Positions 45,747-53,507 of a stretch of 64,000 nt of DNA are shown in pieces (the stretch's first letter is position 1; the number at the start of each line of letters is the position of its first letter). The notes below the pieces were generated by a model. The model was not told the origin of the DNA, did not search any database, and was given only the letters and a program-made list of their open reading frames with translations. Both the position numbers and the translations under genes were made by a program. This DNA is from Candidatus Uhrbacteria bacterium (GTDB lineage Bacteria; Patescibacteriota; Patescibacteriia; 2-12-FULL-60-25): assembly GCA_021413945.1 (NCBI GenBank), contig JAIOPK010000006.1, forward strand, positions 62,001 through 126,000, written 5' to 3'.

Positions 45747-45767
45747 GAAAAGCCTTTGGGGTAGCAT
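45739..45767 (+). promoter_or_regulatory. promoter of the paired lipoproteins
   Basis: -35 TTGGCT (45739-45744), 17-bp spacer, -10 TAGCAT (45762-45767). Transcription is predicted within 3 nt of the ATG at 45777. The -35 overlaps the reductase stop codon. Confidence 0.65.
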
Positions 45768-45776
45768 GGGGCGCAT

Positions 45777-46346
45777 ATGATCAACAAATCGACTGCCGCG
45801 TTGCTCGCGCCGTTATTGGCTATGAGCGTCATGGGTATTGGCTGTAACCCGTTTGCCAAGGTTCAGGACAAGATCAATCAGAAGATCGGAGAGTCGATTG
45901 CGGAAAAAATTATCGAGACGGGTTCCGGAGGCAAGGTTGATGTCGACGCCGAGAGCGGAGGCCTTTCCTTCAAGGATCCTAAGACGGGCGAGTCGGTAGC
46001 CTTTGGAGTCAATGTGAAAATTCCTGCGGGGTTCCCGACCGATATTCCGCGTTACGAAGGGTCCGAGGCGAGTATCGCTTCGCTTACCAAAGACGGGAAG
46101 CGTGCCGTGCTTGCCGTTACGGTCCGCGATGTCGAGTCCGCAAAGCTTGCCGAATGGTATGAGGCACGGATACTCGCGAGTGGTTTTGAGCGAACGTCGG
46201 AAACGCCGGTGACGGAAACGCTGTTCAGCGAATATCGAAAGGGGAATATCAAAATGATTATCGTCGTTATCGGGCAAAAGACGGATGAGGGCGGATATGC
46301 GGCTTCCGTGCAGATTACCCGCGAAGAAACGGAAGCGGCGCAATAG
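45777..46346 (+). CDS. lipoprotein, first of a tandem paralogous pair
   Basis: 189 residues. Signal peptide ending VMGIGC (Cys near 23), a short helical segment, then a domain with KIPAGFPTDIPRYEGSEA, a strand-rich core (GKRAVLAVTVRDVESAKLAEWYEARIL) and YRKGNIKMIIVVIG. The next gene encodes a shorter protein with the same plan (IP.xFPxDxPRYxGS). Function unknown; probably cell-surface. Confidence 0.72.
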   Translation: MINKSTAALLAPLLAMSVMGIGCNPFAKVQDKINQKIGESIAEKIIETGSGGKVDVDAESGGLSFKDPKTGESVAFGVNVKIPAGFPTDIPRYEGSEASIASLTKDGKRAVLAVTVRDVESAKLAEWYEARILASGFERTSETPVTETLFSEYRKGNIKMIIVVIGQKTDEGGYAASVQITREETEAAQ

Positions 46347-46349
46347 AAT

Positions 46350-46805
46350 ATGAAATTGATTACAAGCGTCGTCTCGCTCGGCGCCATTATGCTCATGGGA
46401 GCCGGCTGTGCATCGTCGCCTACGGCCAAAGCACCTCAACAGACGGCTCCAACGCAGCGTATCGCTGATCGAGATTTTGTGGCGACGGAAGTGCCGATTC
46501 CGGAAAATTTTCCGAAGGATTTTCCGCGTTATCCCGGAAGCAAGGTTTTTTCCTTATTGAGCGACGAGAGCCAAGCCATTCTTTCGCTTACTTCGGAAGA
46601 CGATGCCGTTACGATCATGGCTTGGAATCGCCAACAGTTTTTGGCAAATGGGTACGTCGCCGGTGAAAAAGGCGCTCAGGGAAATGCGGCTACCGAGACA
46701 TTCACCAAAGACGGTATCAAGTTTTACGTGAATACGATCGACCAGGGGACGAGTAAGCCCAAGACGCTGTTTAGCTTGAGACGCGAGCCGATTAGGACGG
46801 AATAG
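46350..46805 (+). CDS. lipoprotein, second of a tandem paralogous pair
   Basis: 151 residues. Signal peptide ending MLMGAGC, then VPIPENFPKDFPRYPGSKVF, ILSLTSEDDAVTIMAWNRQQFLANGY and FTKDGIKFYVNTID. It aligns through its length with the domain of the preceding protein but lacks that protein's N-terminal helical segment. Three bases separate the genes. Confidence 0.72.
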   Translation: MKLITSVVSLGAIMLMGAGCASSPTAKAPQQTAPTQRIADRDFVATEVPIPENFPKDFPRYPGSKVFSLLSDESQAILSLTSEDDAVTIMAWNRQQFLANGYVAGEKGAQGNAATETFTKDGIKFYVNTIDQGTSKPKTLFSLRREPIRTE

Positions 46806-46833
46806 AAAAAATCCCCCGAGCGGGGGATTTTTT
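46806..46833. terminator. bidirectional terminator for the lipoprotein pair and tRNA-Ile
   Basis: Stem AAAAAATCCCCC / GGGGGATTTTTT with a 4-nt loop. Confidence 0.92.
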
Positions 46834-46836
46834 CTA

Positions 46837-46913
46837 TGGTGGGCGTGGATGGAGTCGAACCATCGACCTTTACATTATCAGTGTAACGCTCTAACCAACT
46901 GAGCTACACGCCC
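46837..46913 (-). tRNA. tRNA-Ile (anticodon GAT)
   Basis: Minus-strand cloverleaf: acceptor GGGCGTG / CACGCCC, D arm AGCTCAGTTGGTTAGAGC, anticodon loop CTGATAA (anticodon GAT), T arm GATGG TTCGACT CCATC, discriminator A, encoded CCA. Confidence 0.96.
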
Positions 46914-47062
46914 GACGAGTGAGTGAAGCTAGGGAGTTTACTCACTGGACTTCCGAACGAGGAGGGTATGTATCGAGCCCTAGCGAAGATACACGCCCTC
47001 AATTTCCACTGTTGCGCGCTTAGATTAGCCGATTCTTTTGGATCGTGCAAGACCCTTGAATC

Positions 47063-47665
47063 TCATGTTATTGCGGAGCGATCGAAGGCTTTTTTGGCTT
47101 GTACGAACGTGTAACCGTCGAATTCCAGTTTCCAGCAGGAGCCGGGGAGGAAGTCGAGATGCGGGATCTCGGTCCAATCGGTTTTGCCTTGGAGCTTTAA
47201 GATCGCCGCGACCATTGGCTCACGGTGGCTGACGGCGAGGGCGCATGTCTCGTCCGGCATCGCTCCGAGGAGATCGTTCATGACGGCGATGATACGTTCC
47301 GAGGCTTGTTCAAATTGTTCGATGTTTTTCAATTTAAGGTCGAAGGGTTGTTGTCCGTATCCGGCGGCATCGCGGAAGGAATCGAGCGCTTGACCAAACC
47401 AATCGCCGACTTGCCACTCAACGAGGCGATCGTCGGTTTCTACCTCGCGGCCGTCGAGCGTTTGAGCGATGATTTCCGCCGTCTCGCGCGTGCGCAGATA
47501 TGGCGAGCAGACGATGCGGATCGGGTTGCAGCCGGCATCGCGGATATCGGCGGCGAGGGTTTGTGCTTGACGCGAGCCTTGCGGGCCAAGCGGGAAATCG
47601 GCGGTATAGAAAATTTTGTGCGGATTCTCCACTTTTCCGTGACGGATGAGATAGACCGTTTTCAT
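47063..47665 (-). CDS. histidine phosphatase family protein (phosphoglycerate mutase-like)
   Basis: 200 residues from the ATG at 47663-47665 (MKTVYLIRHGKVENPHK). YLIRHGK holds the phosphorylated His, CSPYLRTRETAEII the first Arg, LVEW the acid catalyst region and AVSHREPMVAAIL the second catalytic His. A cytosolic phosphatase or mutase; the substrate cannot be read from sequence. The 149 bp between it and tRNA-Ile (46914-47062) hold no gene, only a weak GTGAGT...ACTCAC inverted repeat. Confidence 0.9.
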   Translation of the reverse strand: MKTVYLIRHGKVENPHKIFYTADFPLGPQGSRQAQTLAADIRDAGCNPIRIVCSPYLRTRETAEIIAQTLDGREVETDDRLVEWQVGDWFGQALDSFRDAAGYGQQPFDLKLKNIEQFEQASERIIAVMNDLLGAMPDETCALAVSHREPMVAAILKLQGKTDWTEIPHLDFLPGSCWKLEFDGYTFVQAKKAFDRSAIT

Positions 47666-47690
47666 GGACGTGAACGTAACATGAAACGAC

Positions 47691-47720
47691 AAACCCCGAC
47701 AGCCTTGGGCTTGTCGGGGT
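47691..47720 (-). terminator. terminator after the methyltransferase gene
   Basis: Stem ACCCCGACA / TGTCGGGGT extended by an inner GCC/GGC, followed on the minus strand by a T-rich stretch. Confidence 0.8.
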
Positions 47721-47722
47721 GT

Positions 47723-48295
47723 TCAGAGCGGCTTGCGCGTGAGGACCGAGATGTACTCGTTCTCGAGCATCTGTCCTTGCGGACTGTTCTGCTTGCAGGT
47801 CGACCAGCCCGTATCTCGTGCGACGATCTCCCATCCGGAGTAGCTCTCGAGGAGCTCATCGACGGAGGGATAGAAACGGTCGTCGCGGAGCTTGGCAAGC
47901 GCGCCATATTTCGTGAAGACGACCATCGCTTGGTAACCGCCCGGGAGGATGGTTGAGCGGATGCGCTGGAGGCGTTCTTTGGCTTCATCGGGCCGCAGAA
48001 AGTGCAGACAGAGGATGGTGAGAACAGCTTGCCACTTGTCGTAGCCGATGCGCAGGTCGCGCATGTCGCAGTGGACCGTTTGAATCCGGAGGCTTTCCTG
48101 ATCGGCTTTCCGATTCAGGATGCCGATTTCCTTGCTGCACTTATCCCAACCGACGACGTTCATTCCTCGGCGCGCGAGCGGGAGAGAATTGCGTCCCTCG
48201 CCGCAGCCGAGATCGAGGATCTCGCTACCGGCAGGGAGAAGTTCGATGAGTTGTTCGACGATCGGTTCCGGCTTCCCGTTGGCGTACATGGTCAT
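47723..48295 (-). CDS. class I SAM-dependent methyltransferase
   Basis: 190 residues from the ATG at 48293-48295 (MTMYANGKPEP); Met75 of the longer frame, two codons on, is the alternative. The frame further upstream runs into tRNA-Gly and its terminator. Motif I EILDLGCGEGRNSLPLARRG, motif post-I VVGWDK, VHCDMRDL and the motif IV region AVLTILCLHFL. Resembles small TehB/UbiE-like methyltransferases of unknown substrate. Monocistronic. Confidence 0.9.
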   Translation of the reverse strand: MTMYANGKPEPIVEQLIELLPAGSEILDLGCGEGRNSLPLARRGMNVVGWDKCSKEIGILNRKADQESLRIQTVHCDMRDLRIGYDKWQAVLTILCLHFLRPDEAKERLQRIRSTILPGGYQAMVVFTKYGALAKLRDDRFYPSVDELLESYSGWEIVARDTGWSTCKQNSPQGQMLENEYISVLTRKPL

Positions 48296-48376
48296 GAAAT
48301 CTGAGGCCTCCGTTGAAATGTGCTGGCGTATTATAAGGAAATATGCGGGAATGTCAAGCCGTCCGCCCAAAACAAA

Positions 48377-48400
48377 AACGCCCCGATTTCTCGGAGCGTT
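48377..48400 (-). terminator. terminator after tRNA-Gly
   Basis: AACGCTCCGA-gaaa-TCGGGGCGTT on the minus strand (one mismatch), then TTTGTTTT. Confidence 0.82.
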
Positions 48401-48405
48401 GTTGT

Positions 48406-48480
48406 TGGAGCGGGTAGAGGGAGTCGAACCCTCATCTCTACCTTGGCAAGGTAGCATAATAGCCGCTATACGATACCCGC
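48406..48480 (-). tRNA. tRNA-Gly (anticodon GCC)
   Basis: Minus-strand cloverleaf: acceptor GCGGGTA / TACCCGC, anticodon loop TTGCCAA (anticodon GCC), T arm GAGGG TTCGACT CCCTC, discriminator T, encoded CCA. Confidence 0.95.
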
Positions 48481-48529
48481 TCGGGTCACCGTGATATTCT
48501 CGGCGACCCATACGTTATCAAGGGCCGAT

Positions 48530-50728
48530 TTATTGTGCAAGGGCAGCGAGTTTCTTGAGTTTTCGCTCCTTTGTTAGTCGTCGAAGGCGCTTGTAGCCTT
48601 CCGTGACGGCGATCGTGATTCCTGCGGCCCCAAAAGGGGTCCAGGCCGGCCACGTCGTTTTCATCGGTCCTGCCGGAGCAAGTTTGGCATGGGTTATGAT
48701 CTCGATTTCCGAGGTCTGGCGAGGATAGAGGAGCGGCTCTTCACCGCGTGTATCGACGATGCCTGTCATGCGCACGGTATCGCCTTTGGAGAGTCGCTCG
48801 GCACGGTAGCCGGTTACGGGGCGGATTTTGACCGTGATAGGGATTCCGCCGAGCTCGAGACTTGCTCGACCGCTTGCGGTATCAATCACCGTACCTGTCA
48901 CTTGGATCAAGCTCCAAGCATCTTCTTGCGATGGCGCGAGCAGATCGACGATGCGCGGCTGTATCGATTCGTTTCCATCGACGTGTACCCACTTATCTTT
49001 GGAGAGCATCTTTAATGAGAGACCGTCATCGTTCAAGCTCAAAGTTCCGGTGAGACGGATGTGACTGCCAAATTCCGGCGACGTTTGCTTGCTTGTGCCG
49101 CGGACGAGTAATCCGCGTCCGTCGGGTGTGTGTAGCGTGAATTGGTTTTTTGAAAGGATGCCGGGGAGCGTTCCGACGGTTCCTTCCAAAGTTACGCGGA
49201 TTTCCGGTTCAAGTTGCGTGAGCATATCGATGGTGACGAGCGGGGGAGCGGGATCGACTTTCGTCGTGGTTACTTTTTTAACGGGAGTCTTTTTTACTGT
49301 TGTTGTCGTTTTTGGTTTTGCGGAGGCCGTAGGCTTTGGCGATGTCGCTTTTATTTTTGTTTCCGGTTTGGCGATGGGGACTGTCTCGATCGGTTCCGTC
49401 AAAGTTGTTTCGATGATGGGTAGTTCGATCGTTGGCGGGTAGCCGGGTGTCGGCGTTGCGATTGGCGATACAGTCGGGGCCGGTGTCGAAACGATTCGGT
49501 TTGGAGGGTCGATGATCCACGCGTTTCCGTCGACGTTTTTGATCCAGCTTTTGTCGCGATCAGTTGTCGGATAGGTCATTCGTTCTGCGACGGAGCCGTC
49601 GGGTCGGATTAATTCAACGCTGTCGCCACCATTGTTGAGATGGGCAGAGGCGAAGGTGATACGCCAGATCATCCTATCGATGGTGATGCCGGCTAGAGTC
49701 GATTCTTGGAAACGGAAAATGATGGAAGTACCGTCTTTGATGGACCAGCCGAGGGCTTGTAATGGGTTTGTGCCGGCCTCCACATCGATATCGATATATT
49801 CTTGGCCTGAGGATGGGGCGGGGAAAATCGTGCGCAGGCGCAGACTGAGTAGTAAAGGAGTTGGGACGGATTCTTGGAGCGTTGGTGCTGCTGTTACGAC
49901 GGGTTCAATTGGTGCCGCTGCTTGGATCGGTAATTCGATGGTTGATGTTGTCTCGACGATTGGTTCGATGGGAGCTGTTTCCGTCGACGTACTTGTTATT
50001 GTTTCCGTGGTACTGGATGTCCCGACAAGCGGTTCCAGCACGGGTTCTGTTGATGTTGGAGTCTCAATAATCGGTTCCGTAGTCGTTGTCGTTTCGGCTA
50101 CAGGCTCCGGTTCTGGGTCGACGGTCGGCGCCGGAGTGACCGGTGTACCGCAAGCATCGCAAAAACCGGGTGTTGCGAAATCCGTAATGCCATTGTCGAG
50201 GTTCATGGAGGATGTTGCGCTGATCCAGCTGCCGTCGATTGCACGTATCATCGACGTTTTTGTCGGAAGCGATGAACCTGCGGGAGGCGTGGTTCCGTCG
50301 CCGGCTGTGTCGACAAGCGTGCCGTCGGGAGAGAACAATTCGATTTTCAATTGGCTATTCGATAGTGAGACGGCCGTCGTCACGAGTTGTACGGATGTCG
50401 CGATGACCGATTTGATGTCGTCATATGCATAATTAGCGATGAGGAATGTTCCATGAGCGAGGATTGTTTGCGTTTCATCGAATACGATGTCTGAAGGACT
50501 TGTGCCGCGTAGAACGTATCCGGCGAGGGCGAGAGGTTCGTCGGAGTCGTTCCAGAGTTCGAGCCACTCGTCAGCGGAGGAGAGCGACGAGCCGGCCCAC
50601 ATGACTTCACCGATGATTGGCATTTGTGTTGCGTGCACGGCCGTCGGTGCGTAGGAAAAGGGGAGAGGAGAAAGAAGTGCGGAGCAAAACAGCGTGCGGA
50701 AAAACCTGCCCACGGAGCGTGGGATCAT
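48530..50728 (-). CDS. large exported protein with two lamin-tail domains and a C-terminal OB-like region
   Basis: 732 residues. Signal peptide (about 8-34), then a first lamin-tail (LTD) domain (IGEVMWAGSSLSSADEWLEL, LAGYVLRG, GTLVDTAGDG; about 37-195). A Thr/Pro/Glu-rich linker follows, then a second LTD-like domain (about 300-405; GQEYIDIDVEAG, NNGGDSVELIRPDGS), a second linker (KPTASAKPKTTTTVKKTP) and an OB-fold-like region (about 495-670). A weak TM near 695-710 precedes a basic tail (KRLRRLTKERKLKK), so it may be anchored with the bulk outside. LTDs in bacteria occur on exported nucleases and surface proteins; no nuclease motif is visible. tRNA-Gly lies 50 bp downstream. Confidence 0.82.
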   Translation of the reverse strand: MIPRSVGRFFRTLFCSALLSPLPFSYAPTAVHATQMPIIGEVMWAGSSLSSADEWLELWNDSDEPLALAGYVLRGTSPSDIVFDETQTILAHGTFLIANYAYDDIKSVIATSVQLVTTAVSLSNSQLKIELFSPDGTLVDTAGDGTTPPAGSSLPTKTSMIRAIDGSWISATSSMNLDNGITDFATPGFCDACGTPVTPAPTVDPEPEPVAETTTTTEPIIETPTSTEPVLEPLVGTSSTTETITSTSTETAPIEPIVETTSTIELPIQAAAPIEPVVTAAPTLQESVPTPLLLSLRLRTIFPAPSSGQEYIDIDVEAGTNPLQALGWSIKDGTSIIFRFQESTLAGITIDRMIWRITFASAHLNNGGDSVELIRPDGSVAERMTYPTTDRDKSWIKNVDGNAWIIDPPNRIVSTPAPTVSPIATPTPGYPPTIELPIIETTLTEPIETVPIAKPETKIKATSPKPTASAKPKTTTTVKKTPVKKVTTTKVDPAPPLVTIDMLTQLEPEIRVTLEGTVGTLPGILSKNQFTLHTPDGRGLLVRGTSKQTSPEFGSHIRLTGTLSLNDDGLSLKMLSKDKWVHVDGNESIQPRIVDLLAPSQEDAWSLIQVTGTVIDTASGRASLELGGIPITVKIRPVTGYRAERLSKGDTVRMTGIVDTRGEEPLLYPRQTSEIEIITHAKLAPAGPMKTTWPAWTPFGAAGITIAVTEGYKRLRRLTKERKLKKLAALAQ

Positions 50729-50892
50729 AGCGTGTTTGGTTACCGGTCCAAGCGCTTATTCGACAAGCATCAAATCAAGCGTTGTTCCCGGGCCTTGATA
50801 TACCCCGTTGGAATATTTTAAGAGAATTGTCAAGGGAAGAGTGGGGAGTGTGCTTGTGGATAAGTTCTTGTTTTGTTCGTATTCACGAGTGT

Positions 50893-50921
50893 TTGACTTT
50901 TGTTCTAGTGCGTTCTATTCT
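50893..50921 (+). promoter_or_regulatory. promoter of lexA
   Basis: -35 TTGACT (50893-50898), 17-bp spacer, -10 TATTCT (50916-50921). Predicted start near 50928, about two bases before the ATG at 50930. Confidence 0.78.
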
Positions 50922-50928
50922 TGTTCTA
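50902..50928 (+). promoter_or_regulatory. three GTTCTA direct repeats, probable LexA operator
   Basis: GTTCTA at 50902-50907, 50912-50917 and 50923-50928, 10 and 11 bp apart, so on one face of the helix. The second and third copies form GTTC-N7-GTTC, the direct-repeat SOS box known from alphaproteobacterial LexA. They span the spacer, the -10 box and the start site of lexA. Confidence 0.6.
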
Positions 50929-50929
50929 T

Positions 50930-51553
50930 ATGTCAGCTCCTCTTACGCCAAAACAAAAAGAAGTTCTCGATTACATCGTTAACTTTATTAACGAGCACGG
51001 GTATCCCCCATCGTATCGTGAAATTGCCGGCGGATTGGAGCTCGCGTCCCCTTCTACTGTGCATACGCATATTCAGTCTTTGCGTACGCGCGGGTTTCTG
51101 CGCGGTGCGGAGTCGACTGGCGGTAATCGCGAGTTGGAGCCGACGGATAAGGCTGTGCGCTGGGGTAAGAGCGTGATCCTTCCGCTTATGGGATTGATCA
51201 CGGCCGGTCAGCCTATCGAAGCTGTTGAAGAGCGTGAAACGTTCGCCGTTCCTGTCGACCTAGTCCCCGACTCCGCCAACTCATATGTTTTGCGCGTGAA
51301 AGGTGAATCGATGATCGATGAAGGGATATTCGACGGCGATTATGTAATTGTGGAACGTAATCCATCGCCAAAGAATGGTGATGTGGTCGTTGCGCTTCTT
51401 GAGAACGCGTTTGCGACGCTGAAAAAGTTTTATAGAGAGAAAGATCGCATCAGGTTGCAGCCAGCCAACAAAACGATGCAGCCGATTTATTGCTACGACC
51501 CGTTGATACAAGGAGTGGTGCGCGCTGTCATTCGTTCGTACAAACAGATTTAA
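50930..51553 (+). CDS. lexA: LexA SOS repressor
   Basis: 207 residues from the ATG at 50930. N-terminal winged helix (LTPKQKEVLDYIVNFINEHG, REIAGGLELASPSTVHTHI), self-cleavage site Ala92-Gly93 (ITAGQPI), catalytic Ser127 (VKGESMID) and Lys165 (FATLKKF). It represses damage-inducible genes until RecA filaments trigger cleavage. The promoter carries direct repeats expected to be its own operator. The neighbours (DUF6504-like, Y-family polymerase, EndoQ-like) are DNA-damage genes. Confidence 0.97.
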   Translation: MSAPLTPKQKEVLDYIVNFINEHGYPPSYREIAGGLELASPSTVHTHIQSLRTRGFLRGAESTGGNRELEPTDKAVRWGKSVILPLMGLITAGQPIEAVEERETFAVPVDLVPDSANSYVLRVKGESMIDEGIFDGDYVIVERNPSPKNGDVVVALLENAFATLKKFYREKDRIRLQPANKTMQPIYCYDPLIQGVVRAVIRSYKQI

Positions 51554-51556
51554 TTC

Positions 51557-51644
51557 GGATCGAGTCCCCGGAGTCGCCAAATTCCAAGCAAGGGCGAACT
51601 GCGTCGCGCAGTTCGTGATTTTGGCGACTCCGGATCCTTGATCC
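51557..51644 (+). other. long composite inverted repeat between lexA and the polymerase operon
   Basis: Outer stem GGATC/GATCC (51557-51561 with 51640-51644), main stem of 14 perfect bp (CCGGAGTCGCCAAA at 51568-51581 with TTTGGCGACTCCGG at 51620-51633), inner stem of 9 bp CGAACTGCG-tcg-CGCAGTTCG (51595-51615). There is no U-run after it, so it is not a plain terminator. It ends 14 nt before the next start codon. Confidence 0.8.
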
Positions 51645-51658
51645 ATTCACTGCAACCT

Positions 51659-51907
51659 ATGTCTTACGAGTCTGTGCGCGAACCTGTCGAGGTGCTTGTT
51701 GCGTTTCGTAACAATCATCCTGAACCCATGATGTTCAAGTGGGGCAAACAGCACTACCAAGTAAAAAAAGTGAACTTGGTGCATGCCGAGCGCGTTGGAC
51801 GTGAAAAAGTCTATTACTTTTCCGTTTCAGATGAAGCGAATGCGTATCGTTTATCGTTTCACACCGAGACTTTGGGTTGGCAGCTTGAGGAAATGTGTGT
51901 GCTATGA
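51659..51907 (+). CDS. DUF6504-like small protein
   Basis: 82 residues from the ATG at 51659 (MSYESVREPVEVLVAFRNNH); the upstream in-frame ATG at 51638 lies in the hairpin. The pattern MFKWGKQHYQVKKVNLVHAERV, then VYYFSVSDEANAYRLSFHTETLGWQLEEM resembles DUF6504 proteins, which lie beside Y-family or DnaE2-type polymerases in actinobacteria. No catalytic residues are evident. It ends 9 bases before the polymerase start, suggesting a cofactor of that polymerase. Assignment by eye. Confidence 0.65.
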   Translation: MSYESVREPVEVLVAFRNNHPEPMMFKWGKQHYQVKKVNLVHAERVGREKVYYFSVSDEANAYRLSFHTETLGWQLEEMCVL

Positions 51908-51916
51908 AGAATTTTT

Positions 51917-53215
51917 ATGCCCGAACGGATTATTATTCACGTCGACATGAACTCGTATTTTGCTTCTGTGGAACAGCAAGCAAATCCGACATTACGCGGA
52001 CGCCCGCTCGGTGTATGCGCGTATTTGCATCCGCGCGGCTGTATCATCGCGGCTTCAGTCGAGGCTAAGACGATGGGCGTGAAAGTCGGCATGACATTGC
52101 AGGAAGCGCGTGAAATTTGTCCGCAGACGGTGTTTGTCCAGAATGATCCGACCAAGTATCGCGCCGTCACCTCCCGTCTCTTTAAGATTCTCCATGGCCT
52201 TTCCGATACGATCGAGCATTACTCAATTGACGAAGCGTTTGTCGATCTGACCGGATGGGCGCGCGATCCGGCGGAGGCGGCGTTTCTTGCGAGTCGCGTG
52301 AAATATCGATTGACGAATGAAGTTGGCGACTGGCTGCGTTGTTCCGTTGGCATTGCTCCGACACGGTTTCTCGCTAAATTTGCATCAGAACGACAGAAGC
52401 CGGACGGACTCACGATTGTAAATGCGGAAAATCTTGACGATCACCTGTCACGAGTGGAGCTCGAGGACTTATGCGGTATCGGTCCTCGCATTCATCGACG
52501 TTTGAAGCGGGCGGGAATTCGGACGCCGCTTGAGTTGAAGTACCACCCGATCGGTAACTTGATGCGGATTCTTGGAAAAAATGGATTTTATTGGTGGAGT
52601 CGTTTGCGTGCGCTTGAGTGCGAGACCTTGTCGCTTGGCGATGCGCTTCCCAAGTCGGTCGGCCACTCGTATTGCGTTCCGGATCGGGTGAATCGTGAGG
52701 GAAACGTCGAGGGCGTGCTTACCAAGCTCGCCGAACGTGCCGGGCGACGTCTGCGTGCGTATGGAATGCTGGCGGAATCTATTTCCGTCGCCGTTGGATT
52801 CCGAAATTCGCATGAATATGTCGGAGACTGGTCGCGCTTTGAACAACCTGTCAACGATTCATTCTCAATTGTTCGTCAGACTTCACGCTTACTGCATGGT
52901 CTTCGGAAAAACGAGCCCGTCAGTTTTCTTGCGGTGACGCTCGGCGAGTTATCGTTGCCGACGGGGCAGATGAGGCTCGGAGATCTGGAAGATGGAAGTC
53001 AAAAAGCGGCAACGACCAATACGCAGGAGCGTTTTCACTCTTCGCTTTTCGCATTACGAGAGTCCGGAGATATTCGCGTCTCCAAATCCGTCGATTCCAT
53101 ACGCGACCGCTATGGCGATAGCTCGATCGTGTTTGGCCGCATGTTCCGATTAGGCGACGAGGCTCCGGATCGCATCGGATTCCGTAAGATTGTCGGCTCG
53201 GGATATGAGGGGTAA
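51917..53215 (+). CDS. dinB: Y-family DNA polymerase (Pol IV/DinB-like)
   Basis: 432 residues. Palm motif IIHVDMNSYFASVEQQ (first metal Asp; Tyr at the steric gate), YSIDEAFVDLTG (Asp-Glu pair), HhH thumb (LEDLCGIGPRIHRRLKRAGI), then the little finger (SVGHSYCVPDRVNREGN and following). A C-terminal extension after about residue 355 ends without an obvious beta-clamp motif. It carries out translesion synthesis. Context (lexA, DUF6504-like) indicates SOS control. Confidence 0.93.
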   Translation: MPERIIIHVDMNSYFASVEQQANPTLRGRPLGVCAYLHPRGCIIAASVEAKTMGVKVGMTLQEAREICPQTVFVQNDPTKYRAVTSRLFKILHGLSDTIEHYSIDEAFVDLTGWARDPAEAAFLASRVKYRLTNEVGDWLRCSVGIAPTRFLAKFASERQKPDGLTIVNAENLDDHLSRVELEDLCGIGPRIHRRLKRAGIRTPLELKYHPIGNLMRILGKNGFYWWSRLRALECETLSLGDALPKSVGHSYCVPDRVNREGNVEGVLTKLAERAGRRLRAYGMLAESISVAVGFRNSHEYVGDWSRFEQPVNDSFSIVRQTSRLLHGLRKNEPVSFLAVTLGELSLPTGQMRLGDLEDGSQKAATTNTQERFHSSLFALRESGDIRVSKSVDSIRDRYGDSSIVFGRMFRLGDEAPDRIGFRKIVGSGYEG

Positions 53216-53224
53216 GATCGATCT

Positions 53225-53506
53225 ATGCCTACTTGGAGGATATATGTTTTTGGACTCGTGATCGTGGCTATGGTGGTCAGTTTTGCGTATTTACGGCTTA
53301 GCAAACAAACGTTGTCGGTGACTAACCCCGAGCCTATCGCTATTGAACGGACAGTAATCGCGGATGCAGCTTTGCTCGAAAAGACAAATCCTGTGTTTTA
53401 TGGCGGAGCCAAAGACGGCGATGTCGTGCTTCGGTATGAAGATCATCTGGAACTTTATCGACCTTTCGAGAATCGGGTGATCAGAAGCGCACCGATCGCC
53501 AAGTAG
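53225..53506 (+). CDS. small single-TM protein of unknown function
   Basis: 93 residues. N-terminal TM (about 6-24, YVFGLVIVAMVVSFAYL), then a short polar extracytoplasmic segment including GGAKDGDVVLRYEDHLELY. Nothing recognised. Ten bases after dinB and one base before the EndoQ-like gene (TAGTATG), so part of the same operon. Confidence 0.6.
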   Translation: MPTWRIYVFGLVIVAMVVSFAYLRLSKQTLSVTNPEPIAIERTVIADAALLEKTNPVFYGGAKDGDVVLRYEDHLELYRPFENRVIRSAPIAK

Positions 53507-53507
53507 T

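Noticed and set aside
46914-47062. Gene-free 149 bp between tRNA-Ile and the histidine phosphatase, checked for a small gene or RNA
   Set aside because: Only a weak 6-bp inverted repeat; no frame with a start signal and no strong structure.
50902-50928. GTTCTA repeats considered as the remnant of a CRISPR or integration site
   Set aside because: Spacing matches helical phase inside a clear promoter next to lexA; there is no spacer-repeat array or integrase nearby.
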